Source of the DNA: Acanthornis magna
Lineage: Eukaryota; Chordata; Aves; Passeriformes; Acanthizidae
Direction: 5' to 3'
Assembly: GCA_036785705.1 (NCBI GenBank)
Contig: JAWUZG010000351.1
Span: 186,001-250,000 of the forward strand
DNA: 64,000 nucleotides
Shown here: positions 12,601 through 24,535 of the stretch, piece by piece
How the letters are laid out: the number at the start of each line of letters is the position of its first letter
Position numbering within the stretch: the stretch's first letter is position 1
Made by a program: the position numbers and the translations under genes
Notes under the pieces: generated by a model
What the model was told of the DNA's origin: nothing
The model's input: only the letters and a program-made list of their open reading frames with translations
Databases searched by the model: none

Positions 12601-15600
12601 ACCAGAAAGGTCTGTGGTCTGTGCTGCTGGAGCACAATCTCACTTTGCAAACTGAGGAGCTGGCTCAGGCTCATGATGTTTGTTCTGACCCTCCCCCAGA
12701 ATAGCCCATGTAGCATCAGAGTACCCCAAGCAGGATCTGTCCAGGTCCACGAGGCTGCTGCACCCAGGACAGGACTCTCGACTGGACCAGAGCAGACCCC
12801 TGGAGAAAAGCAGCCCCTGAAGAAAAGCACCTTGTGCTGTGAGCAGCCCCTCCATGGCACTGCTCAGACTTCGAACCTTACATGACTTTGCCGCTGAGTG
12901 ATGCTTTGGCAGGCCATGGAAAGGTGCCCTGGCACCTTTTCTCCAGTGCAGCACTTGTATGCCAGCCCCTCTTTCACTGTAGCTAACCAGGATTTCCTGG
13001 AGTTTTTCTCATTTTCTACCTGTACTGTTTTGCTCCTGGAATGAATATTAGGAAGCAAGCACAGAATAGCATTTGATAGACAGTGTGTCAGGCCTACTTA
13101 CACCATTTTTTCCATAACACAGAGAAACTCCGGTTTATAATAGGAGTTCTAAGACAATTATAATTACCACAGCTCAGACTATGATGCTTCAACGGAAAGG
13201 AAATGGTGCTATTACAGGAATTTGAAAGATACCAAGAGAGGGGGGGATGCTTTCAGGATTTATTAGATGCTGCCACTGTAATGCCCTTTCTTTGAGAAAA
13301 CAGCACAGAGTACCACTCCCTGCTGATTCTAAAGCACAGTGAATGAGAGCACAGCTCACAATTATGGCAAACTTTGAAACCTGTCAGTCAAGGAGCAGAG
13401 CTGGTAATGCCAAACAAAACAGCAGATTTACACCTGGGAAATGAGGCTATAATGTAAGAAATACATTTTCTTTGCTCTCATTTATAACAGTAGTGGGAGA
13501 ATTAACTACAGGGGATTCTTAGCATATTTACAAGACACTACAGGAGGCTTTTGGCATATTTACAAGCAACAATGGCATCATTTTACATGCAGAAGTTTAA
13601 ATACTGTAAAGTCTGCTCTGTCTTTAGTTTCTGTGATTTAAGGCATCTGTATCCCCACCTTAAGTTTAAACAGCTACATGCTCTATTAATTCGTTACACT
13701 CAAAGGGATTTTGAGATGAATTTTCTAAAAGCAGCAGGACATTCGGGTTTGGAATCTCTTTTTATTTTATTTAATGCTTTGTTTTAAAAGGGGAAAGAAA
13801 AAGGCATTTTTAATGCTTCAAAATCACATGGGGTTTTTTTAGACTTTGTTTTTGTTTGCAAAAATAAAATGCTGACACTAAAGATGTGTGCAGTAGCTTC
13901 AGACAGTTGAAGCCTGTTAAGCTGCTGGGCTTTACTTCTTTTACAGAGCAAGAACAAGAAATCAACGTATCTTCTATTCCACTCTATGGTCTTGGGAAAG
14001 GAGACATGGAGGGGGATAGAAGGAACAGGATATATGACAGGAATATTCTGTGTCTGCTGTAAACTTGGTTGAATGCAAAAACCAAACTGGACCTGGCCCT
14101 AACAGGAATCTGTCATTTCCATTCTCCAGTTCTGGGGAGCCCAGGGCATGGGCTCACTGGACACGACCATACTCTGTGACATGTGTTTTGCAGCCAAACA
14201 GCGGTGGGGTTGAGGGGTGCTCAGATGGCAAGACTGGCTAAAGCTGCCTTTTGGTCACATCCATCGAACATTTTCTTATTTGAAATATAAAACCTAGATT
14301 ACGCAAATACCGATCGCACGGCTCCTAAATTTTTTGTGTAAGAAATCAAAGAGTTCATGTTAAAATGATGTCCTGACCTAAGGACAGGGCTCTGTACAAT
14401 GTGTGAGCGCAATGACACACAGAACTCCTCTCTGAGACAGGCTGAAGGACCAAGCCTGATCATTTCCCCCATAGGAACAGAACCTACAGGAGCCACAGCA
14501 GTGTCTGCTCCCTGCCATACTGAAACCCACAGTTTCTTATAACCTTGATCTGTGACATGTGACTACAGCCTGGGGATAAAAATCAGTTTCATGCCTCCTC
14601 TTTCACTGTATTTTAACACATTCACTTGCAGCAAGACTTGCTCAAGCCGAAAAGGAAAGACAAGACAGAAGACAGATTCATCTTCACCTGAATTTAGGAA
14701 TGCAACTGAGGGACTTGATAGCGAAACGTCCCCCAGAGCTCTCCTGGACAGGTACTCATGTCCCAAGAGTAAATTAGTCCACCCACAATCAGCTTCAATA
14801 AAAAAAGAGAAAAAAACAGAATTATCAATTGCTTGAATTTGACACAAATTAACACTATCCAAAACAAAATATTGTAATATATATTTTTGGTAGACATTAT
14901 TGTCTTTTACTGCTTTATAATGCATTTACATTTTTAATAAAATTCTGGATACATATCTATGCATAAAATTTCCTTCAGTTTTTTTATTAAGTCTAATAAA
15001 AATTCATTATATATTCATGCAATTCCAGGAAACTTACCGATTATTATGGTTGAACCTAGCCTGCAATATTTAATACTCATAAAATATGTTCATTCATGAT
15101 CATCAGTACACATAACATCAAAACAAAACCAAAATTTTCTGTATGTGGGCTTCTTTTGTAAAATAAATGCTTTAACCTCTCAGGTGCAGTGAGACACCAG
15201 AGGAGATAAAATCTGAAGCAGCTTTGTTATTTTTAGCTTAATTATGGCTCACCTCTGAAGGAAGGTGATGAAAAAGAAAGGAGAGTTTCAGAGGATAGAA
15301 ACACTGGAGCTTAAGACAGACCCATTTTCTGGTTTTCTTTGAAAACCTATTTGAACAAGTTTGCTTGTGACAAAACCAAGGGGCAATGAATGCACAGCAG
15401 ATCAGCCCTTCACACCAGCTGGAAGCAGCCTGTGTGCCCTCCCCCAGCCCCACAGCTTCCTCCTCCCAGCATCTTTCACATGAAACCCAAAATTCCCCTG
15501 CGGGACAGGCTTTTAATTGCCACCTTCCATTACTCATAACAACACTGGCTAAATGATGGGCCAAACTCTGCCATCACTTAATTCTAAATACACCATTTCA

Positions 15601-18600
15601 TTAAATTAAGGCAGAATCAAGATGTGGCACCGTATGTGTAGATTGTCTGTTCAGATTTTTGGCTATATATAGGAAGGAGGGGTTCAGTTCCTAAAGTTAT
15701 GGCACTAAATCAGATGCCTGGGTTTCCTGATAGCATAATGTCAGTAAAATTTAGCACAGATGCTCCGATTTCTCTGTGCAAGTCCCAATTAAAGAGCCTA
15801 GGATTGCATGGCATGTGGGACTCCTGATCCAACCATAAATTCATGCACATTCACGCCCCTGCTGAAAGTAATCGTGATTGTAAAATAGGATTTTGCCTCT
15901 AAAAATGAAGATGCTAATTTTGTGTGCCTGATACAATTCCTGCTGCCATTGCACCATGGTGGGAGCCACATTCTTTCACAATTATTTCCTCATCTCTGCT
16001 CCGCTTTCCTTTCTTCTTACTGAGTACATGACTGAGTGTGTGCTGATCCACAAACCCCAGTAACTCAGAGCTCATGAAAACTGATCCCTTGCAGTGCCTC
16101 AACTACCATCATAAATAACTTGGATTTAGAGCCTGTTGCAAAGTAACAACACTGCCAAGTATTAAGCTAATAATTAATTAGCTGAGTTTAAAAGTAGTCA
16201 CTCTTCAACTTAATAAATTGTAACTGGTGGAAACAGAGTCAAAGTCCACCTCTAATAAGAGATATACTACACTGCCATACATGTAACTGTTCAATACAAC
16301 TCAAAATGTGCCAGTTAAGTATCCCTGAGTATATCAATTTAGTTATCTGGATTATTTACTACTGCAGGATGTGTCACTTTGGTACTATTCATATTACTCA
16401 CCTTTACTGTGTATACATTTCATATTCAATGAAAACCTATATTTATGAAATGATTAAGTGATACAGGATCTCTAAGGCCCCTTACACAGTAAAATACTTT
16501 GATAGCATATGGTCTGACATACAATTATTTTACTCTTTGATTTATTTATATGCTGTAAACTAAAAATATTTAGAAAGTTATCTTCTAGATTGTGAATAAC
16601 GGTCTATAAGAATCTGGCATTATTGCTATTTTATTCAGGAAACTACTATTATACACAGTCTTGTCTCAGATATGTTGCTCCATTTGTATGACTTTACCAT
16701 TTTATATTAATACACCTAGAGCAGTTTAGGGTTTCATTTAGGTCTATTTAACTGTTTTTTTTTTTTTTGGGGTGGTGTATAAAGCAGCTTGACTCACCTT
16801 CCATCTTTATTGGCATTTTTACAGAACAAAATTCGATGCCTACTCTATCAATCTTCACACAGATAGGTAATTTTTTTACTCACGATTTGTGTTGCCTTTG
16901 AAAGGCTGCACATTATTTACTTGTACATAAATGGTATGCCAGCCTGAGCCTCAAGGGAGGATTTCCTTACTTCAAAAATTTTACACTTTTGAAAAAACTA
17001 CCTACGGAACACCATACACAATTGTGGGATGCCCAGTGCCCCTCAGTTCATCCCTTCAAAAAACAGAGGAGCTGGCAGAGGTGATGTGGTGAATTTTCAG
17101 ACACAGTAGCTTGGAAATCAGCCCAGACTGCATCTGTGTCCTTGCAGTCTCCAGGAAGGCATTTTTCAATGGATGCTGTAGCCCTGGGCACAGTGCATTT
17201 GCTTGCAAAGTGATATCAAGAATCATATTTGCAACAAGTAAAACCTGAGCTGTATTGATATCCTAATACACTGCAGAATGACTCCTGAAAGTAATTTTCT
17301 GAGTTTTAAGACTGTTGAAAGCTAACAGCAAACTTCTAGAACATAAATAATACTTTTTTAACTTGTTGCAAATGCACAGTGATACCTTTCCACAAAGAAT
17401 GCTGCCTTTTAAGATCAATTTTAATGCATTCGAAATATATTCAAATTTCTGTAGGAGAGAGTATTGAATTCTACTAGCAGTTTTCCTGTCCTGGGGGAAT
17501 ATGCCCAGAATCTTCTTCATTTCATATCAGGGAGACCATATAAATTAGAAAAATAGGAGACAATAGACTAAATTCTTAATAGTCACATAGTGCATATGCA
17601 TTATTTACAAGGCAAAAGGGTTAAGTATTAGAAAAGTTGAAACCAGCTCCCATACTAAAGAAAGGGATATTTGAGATAAGATTACGTGACTCCAATACTA
17701 ATCTTTTAGGTATTTTAAATTCAAATTCTATTCAGTAGAAAACACTGTAGATCATTGTATATTTATGAACAGTAGCCAAAAACACCTCTTCAATTTTATC
17801 ATTAATAGAGTTGGAATAGGTCAAAATCAACTTAAATTAAGAGGATTGAATGAAAGAATAAAGGCTTGTAAATTCAAATTCTTTTGTTTGTAAAGCCTGA
17901 TTAGAAAAACATGTAACAAAAAATTACCCCAAATTGCAAACATCTTGTGAAAAAGACCATCACTGGTTTACTAGGTTTGGACCTGTCACATTGGTTTCTG
18001 AGCAGGCACCTTCAAAACCACATGACCTCTCCAGTGGAAGGGAGAGAATTACAGTTTCCACACACAGATTTTGACTCACTCTGTTGTTGCAGCACAAGAA
18101 CTTTGTTTCGGTCACACAAAGTGTTTGACCAACTCTGTCTCTTACAGACATCACAGAGTAGAAGGGATCTTTGGCATGCCAGGATGAGGCTAAACCTCTG
18201 CTTTAGTAAGCTGCTAAAAATGAGGTAGTACAATGTCACTGAGAGGTGGGAGAGGCACAGTGTTTCTCTTATGGAGACAGTGCAAAGTCCATTCTCGAGT
18301 CTTCCTGGCAGCACACCCGGAAAACCAAAAACAACCCAAGAACACTAAGAAGGAATCACCAAAGGTCAAGTCAGCACCTGTCTCCTCCAGCTTTGTGAGG
18401 CAGCCCAGGTGCCCTCTTCCTTCTGAGTGATGTACCCTGCAAAGCACTCAACTCACTGCCCACTGCACTTTGTCCTCCAGTTTCACCAAATGAAGTTTTT
18501 TTCAAAGAAGACCAACACAAAACAATAGTACTCAAACACCTAACACTGAAATATTTACTCTCGTTTCTGTTGCACTAATTGTCATCCTTTGATATGCTTG

Positions 18601-21205
18601 CTTTAAGCAAGAAAACTTCTGTGAAGCTAGTAGAATAGCCAAGTCTCTATTTTCAAACACTGCTATTCCTAAATATTTACAGTATAAAAGGCCTGACATG
18701 CAATCTATCCTGGGAAAGTGTCAGAAAACAACCTGCAACATATTAAAATTTTGTTCATTATTGCATAAACCATCAAATGCCAAGTACCTCACTTCAAAGA
18801 AAATAAATCATTAAAATCCATTCTAGCTTCCTAGTCCTCCAAAAGTCTCCTTAACAGATCTATCGTGCCACCACAAGAGAGAAGCCACAGATGGCTTCAT
18901 GCTACAGACTTTGCTCACCATCTACTGCTAGAACATTTTTGTGTCATTCTCTGCCTCCCCACAAAATGTCCCAGCCTGGTGAAGATCAGATACAGAGATC
19001 AACAAAAGCTAGAACAACACTGGTGGTGATGCTATACATCATTTACTCATTTTAAAAAAAGAAAAAAATACTGCGAAGCTTACAGCAAATAGCACTGCTG
19101 ACCCTCTTCACCAGTAAGTAGGACCTCTGGAGGTACCAGGGCAAAGTGCTGAGCAGCAGTGCCTTGGAAGAAGTGAAGAGCAAGGGAGCAGCACCAAGAC
19201 AGTGTCTTCCCTCTCTTTCTCCCCAGCGCCACTAGGTAAGAACAGGGACTGAAGGATTCTCCAAGTGCCTTGAAAACAACCAGAACTGACCTGAAGAGCT
19301 TTGCCTTTGTGGTGAAGCTCTTCAGCTAAACACATGCAAAGGCAGGGACTCTGTTTTCATGCTGGAGTTGGGCATCCCCTGGGAGAGCTCAGGATGACCC
19401 ATGTGGCACTCAGGGGGTCACTACTGCAACATTCTCTTTAACACACAGAGCAACTTTAAAAGAATTTCTGTCTTAGGGAGTGGGCTTTTCATTTTGCAAT
19501 GAATGAAAATAACTTGTGCTACTGTTTCAACACAGGAGAATCTATAATATAAATTGGTACTCTTAGCTGCCATGATATTCTACTTATCCATATAATTTTA
19601 CATCTTCTTACAAACTCTTCTGTAACATCATTTTATCATGCATTCCTACCAGTGTGAGAATGCCTTCTATTGAATGACTTTCAGATTTTGGTTTTTACTG
19701 TTCAGAACAGGGAAAATCTTGTTTGTTCAAAATTAATTTTTAAAAAATTTTAAAAATAAACTGAAATATCACTATTCCATATTAAAAACAAAATCAGTTT
19801 GTATTTTTGTTATGAATAGCTGATGAAAATCAGTAGCTCTACTAAAAAGGTGTCTCTACTTCATGGACATGTAGAATTCAAGAAAACATGAGACACTCTT
19901 CGTTACATGCACATGAGGTAATAACACTCATACTTGTGTATCAAATAAATTACTAGAGAGATATAAAGACTATTTATATTTTAACACACATGTTGCATAA
20001 CAGCTAGTTAGTTAGATGGAAAACCTCCTGGTCTCTCTTCAATCCATAGGATCAAAAATATTTTCCTAATTAGTAAGTAAAATCATAACAGTTTTGAGGA
20101 AATTTCTGCTGCGCCAATATGGAAATCTTTCATTCCCTAAAGATGAAAGTTTTATGTGGTAAATAAATGTAGAACTTGTAGTCATAACAATGTAAGAAGT
20201 GAAAATGCCTAAGATGCAAGAAGACTTGTCCTAATGTGCCCATTAGTCATTTGTTTGAAAGCATTTCATTCTTCCCCTCCCCTTTTAATGCATATTGCAC
20301 AACATTAGCATTGCTCCATATGAAATGGCTAATAGTTCAGGATTCTTGAAGTAATTTTAAATCAAACTCTTCTGGAAGCTTCTTTCCTTTCTTTTCTTAA
20401 AATACTGCTTAATTTTGGAAAACAAGCAGCATGGTATGATACAACAGCATCCGCAAAACTAAGGCGAAAACCCCACTCAATCAGCCCATGTAAACCCCTA
20501 TGACTACCTACTCCTGCAAGCTAACTGCACATTCCACGTATTTGGTTCACAGATTAAAACATTTGACAAACAGGCAATGCCCAGTGACTGTTAAATGGAC
20601 ATGGTTTAGCTCCTCAACAGGACATAGCATAACACACTATGCATTGTGGAAGAAGACAGAGCAGAAGGAGACAGAAGCAGCAAAGAGACCAAACCAGGAT
20701 GTTCTTCTGAGATGTCTGAAGCCAGACCTGCCCTGCCTGGCAGGGAAAACACCTTCTCATCATGTGGTTTCACAGGCTGAAGAATCTTCCAGGTCCTAAG
20801 AAATTCAAGTATGCATCTACATCTAATTTGGTTGTAAAATAAAATAATAGCAAATTAAATCCTACAGTGCTGCCCCTCATTACTGCCCTGCACTATCAGT
20901 GTTCTATCACAAAGTGTATCTTGGCACATGCATGGCACATGCACATGTGTATCTACAGATTGATTCTTTGTGAGGCTTTGTGACCTCTAAGAAGCATTTG
21001 TTTCTACTGCCCACAGGCATGCAATGTGCTTTGCCTGTGCTTATTCGCCCTGAAATCCAGCACTCCCGAGGCTACAGCACCACTGTAAGGTCTGCAACTT
21101 ACCAACCCATTCCACATAGGATGTCTCAAATGATTACTAGATATTATTTTGGGCAACTCTACAGAGAGCCTTATTTTTACATAATATTACCACATCTCAT
21201 AAAAT

Positions 21206-21235
21206 AATAAAATCATTAAGGCTGGAAAAGATTAT
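21206..21235 (-). mobile_element. Possible CR1 3' terminal scrap
   Basis: AAAATCATTAAGGCTGGAAAAGAT resembles the reversed CR1 terminus (AATCATTAAGGTTGGAAAAGA). It is very short and could be coincidence. Confidence 0.35.
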
Positions 21236-21446
21236 GCCCCTGTCATGACTTCCTGTTATTTATGATTTCTGTTATTTTCCTGCCTTCATTTTAGATTTTA
21301 CTCTAGCTGCCCTTTCCAAACCAATTTTCATATAACTGGACATTTTAGCACATATTTCATTTGCTTGCAGGTGTCAAGGAAGTGGAGTCAGAAAGAGCAT
21401 GATTTTTGTTGTTCAAGACACAGATGTACCCACTTCCAGAGAATAA

Positions 21447-21558
21447 TTCCTTCCTTCCTTCCTTCCTTCCGCACCATTCCTTCCTTCCGCACCATTCCTT
21501 CCTTCCTTCCTTCCGCACCATTCCTTCCTTCCTTCCTTCCGCACCATTCCTTCCTTCC
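21447..21558. repeat. TTCC microsatellite with regular GCACCA spacers
   Basis: Five blocks of (TTCC)2-5 are separated by four identical GCACCA hexamers, giving a higher-order period that is multiple-of-two in block length. The 94- and 95-codon ORFs on both strands across it are low-complexity translations of the repeat, not genes. Confidence 0.95.
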
Positions 21559-22599
21559 CCTTGATTTACTTTCTTTTCAGCCTTTCCTGTATTTGGCAAT
21601 ATTTTTCTTCTACTACACGTGTTTAAAGAAATCAGAAACAAAAACGCAGTAGCAGATTTCTGAAGCCTCCTTTTCCCAGTGTCACCTAGCCTGAATTAAT
21701 TGTAGATATATTGATCACTTTTCCATTTCCACACAGATTTCTGCTTTCTACTTATTTCCATATTCTCTGTATCATTTCCTTCTCTTTTGTCAATTCTTTT
21801 TCTCTCATCATTGGCCCCTGACACCACCTCATTCCATTCAGTTCAATACTTCATTCAGCATATTAGTGACAAAAGACATAAACAAGTGGCTTTTCCCTCT
21901 CAAAAAAGATGTCACTGTTAACAGGCACTTTAATAGACAATTTAGAGACACTGTGTGAACAAGGATTACTGACCTTTCTCACATGCAACTTGTTAATGAA
22001 AATGATCGGTGTAGAGAAACTTTTTCTGGGGTATCAAGACCACTTATGATGGTGTATGTACAGTGCATTATATTTGATTCACACTCCTAGATTTTAAGCT
22101 TACTGCAGAAAGGCTCTTTTTCGGAGTGATCATTACTCATGCAAAATACCTCATATGGCTTTGCAGAACCTGAAAATCTATATGAATTGCCGTCAGAACT
22201 CCTGCTTAGCATGAAACAACAGTTGCTGTTCCGGAGGAACAAAAAGTTACTCCTCAGGCTTTCAGCACATGTTTTTAGTAGTAGAGCATCTTCCTCAGTG
22301 GCCTATCTTTTCTCAGGCTTGTCCTGAAAATCCTACATTCTTTAACCAGCATAGGATCAACGTCAGAAATTATTAAACTTGCTTCCTCAGCATCATAGCA
22401 CTTCCCCAGAAACTCCAACTGCTGTCAGCAGTACAAGCTTTAAAGGCACCTGAGTAGACTGCCGGCAGTTTTATGAGAGAGAAAAAAAGATGATAAGCAA
22501 ACACTTCTCAGCCAGACCTACCTTGTCCAACTCTTTTTCATATCAAAGCTAAAAAAAAGTTCAAAAACCCTGTCACCATTTCAGCTAATCAAATTCTGT

Positions 22600-23470
22600 G
22601 GTTGCTGGCGTGTGTGTGCACACACTGACCTCTACAATGTCATGACTTTCAGGTTGCTCATTGATTTCCAGGAATCAAAAATGCGATGTAAATAAGGAAT
22701 TGCGAGTCAATTAGCTCTTATCACGAGCTCACAGTCTGCGGCAATGGGATGACACGCGGCTCTGCATAACAATTGGAAACAAGGCTTTTCCAGCCAGGTA
22801 AATGTCCTCAAAGGCAAGACGTGTCCCCTTTCACAAAAAGAGATGCAGTCAGCAACATGATTAAAGCCTCTGCACATGATACAGGACTGATTTTAACATT
22901 TGTCAGCAATTTCACATGGTATGAGCCCTCCCTTCCCACTTATCCTGTACATGAGATACCAGTGTAATCACAGTTTCAGTCTGCACACAGAAGGAAAGCT
23001 TTTCTTTCCCTCCTTATTACTCTTCAATTCCATCACTGCCAGCTAACTGTAATGAAACTATTTGGAGCTTCTTTAAAATGCCTATCATTTACCATATGTT
23101 CATTTAATTTTTAAGAGACGGCTATATCGTGCAAGTCGCAATTTTTCGCCTACCAATATATGCCATTAAAACGAATATTCATGTGGCATCACCTACCAGA
23201 GTCATTAAAAGGCTTGTAAACATAGCCCAGCAGTGCCTCTGGCACTCTTAAATGATGAACTTTAACTCTCTGTCTGCAAGTGCTAATCTCAGTATCAACA
23301 GAAAAATAAATTATTGGCATCAATTATCATAGTTTAGCAGTTTCATCAGCAAATTGGGATTTTTATAGTACCTCCAGCATGCACTTACCTTTATTAAAAC
23401 TCGTTCAGATGTTACCCTTGACTCGTCCACACAAACACAAAACCACTTTAAATACATTGTAATTTTTGTT
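22600..23470. other. Conserved-looking non-coding element cluster
   Basis: Two blocks (about 22600-22800 and 23090-23470) keep CpG dinucleotides (for example GGAATTGCGAGTCAATTAGC, GACACGCGGCTC, CAAGTCGCAATTTTTCGCC) in a window otherwise poor in CpG. They carry homeodomain-type ATTA/TAAT cores and ATTCATGT-type motifs. This texture is typical of developmental enhancers under constraint. No repeat is seen in it. Immediately left of the CR1 at 23552, a minus-strand segment (about 23388-23456) is open in one frame and ends in a strong donor (AATAAAG|GTAAGTGC), so part may be an exon. Conservation itself cannot be seen from one genome. Confidence 0.4.
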
Positions 23471-23551
23471 TATAGATTTCATGTAATTGTCATTATCAGA
23501 AAGGAAACCTTATTTTTTTAAATTACAGAAATTTTACCATTTATTATCTTA

Positions 23552-24212
23552 AATCACAGAATCATAGAATGGCTTGGTTGGAAGAGACCTTAAAGATCAT
23601 TTAATTCCAACCACCTTGACATGAGCAGGGACACTTTCCACTAGACCAGGTTGTTCAAACCCTCACTTAACCTGGGCTTTTACACTTTCAGGGATGGGAC
23701 ATACACACCTTTTCTGGGAAAACTGTTCCAGTGCCTCACCATCCTCCCAGTAGAGAATTTCTTCCTCATATCTAATCAAAATCTACTCTCTTTCAGTTTA
23801 AAGACATTTCCCCTTGGAAAAAGCCCTTCTTTGTATTTCTTAGGCTCCCTTTAGGTCTTGGAAGGCTGCAACAAGATCTCCCCAAGGCCACCTCTTCCCC
23901 AGGCTGAACAATCCCAATTCTCTTTGTCTTTCTTCACAGAAGTGCTCCATCCCTCTGATCATCTCTGTAGTGCTCTTTGGACTCACTCCAACAGGTCCAA
24001 GTCCTTGCTGTGCTCAGAACCCCAGAGCTGGATGCAGCACCCCAGCTGGGGTCTCACCAAAGGAGAGGGGCAGAATCCCCTCCCTCACCCCACTGGCCAC
24101 TCTCTCTTTGATGCAGCTCAGGGTATTTTTGATTTTCTTGGCTGGCTCATGTCCAGCCTCACATCCACCAGCACCCCCAAGTCCTTCTCCCCAGGGCTGC
24201 TCTCAGCCTGTT
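23552..24212 (-). mobile_element. CR1 LINE, long 3' copy with intact 3' end
   Basis: Starts with the reversed CR1 terminus (AATCACAGAATCATAGAATG), then AGGGACACTTTCCACTAGA, then CCAGTGCCTCACCATCCTC, then CTGGATGCAGCACCCCAGC, and reaches the ACCCCCAAGTCCTTCTCC block of the reverse transcriptase end. It covers the 3' UTR and the C-terminal part of ORF2 and is truncated at its 5' side. Several frame breaks show it is dead. The plus-strand ORFs of 67 to 129 codons here are its antisense. Confidence 0.93.
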
Positions 24213-24469
24213 CACATGAGGTACTGCAGAACTTGAGTCTGAAATAAAGGCTCTATTGCCTTCCCTTTTGTGGAAATTTCTCAGTGTAAAGGCCAATCAA
24301 ACAGTTTGTGTGTGGGAAAAGTGAGAACTGATAGCTGATTAAGAGTTGTGTTGTTCAGAGCGTTCTACCCCGGCTTGTCCTTATACAATCAGTGTACAGG
24401 GGAACACACCCGAAGATCATATGGAATGAAAAGGTGCTGCCATTCCACACCCACAACATTTGGGGTGAG

Positions 24470-24535
24470 CCTCGCCCAACCTGACCTTGAACATGTCCAG
24501 GGCATCCACCAGCTCTCTGGACAACAATCTCTGTA
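24470..24535 (-). mobile_element. Small CR1 3' remnant
   Basis: The stretch CAACCTGACCTTGAACATG followed by TCCAGGGCATCCACCAGC and TCTCTGGACAAC matches the reversed CR1 3' UTR pattern. It is separate from the longer copy ending near 24212, because the same portion of CR1 occurs there already. It lies inside a 184-codon chance ORF. Confidence 0.6.

Larger units (their letters stand above)
8458..21446. other. Unique AT-rich DNA without a proven gene
   Basis: Contains the exon-like segment at 9429-9619 and locally GC-richer patches near 9.35-9.65, 12.57-12.95 and 15.4-15.5 kb. Strong isolated minus-strand donor motifs occur near 15248, 16398 and 16790 without a clear exon in front. There is no recognisable repeat apart from a scrap at 21206. 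Confidence 0.55.

Noticed and set aside
12471..12954. Overlapping 102-129 codon ORFs on both strands
   Set aside because: GC-richer patch with open frames in several directions; no splice support and no family resemblance.
15238..15564. 108-codon minus ORF ending near a GAG|GTGAGC donor motif
   Set aside because: No acceptor in a suitable place and composition not protein-like; could at most be part of a non-coding transcript.
23858..24247. 129-codon and 88-codon plus ORFs
   Set aside because: Antisense of the CR1 reverse transcriptase end and 3' UTR.
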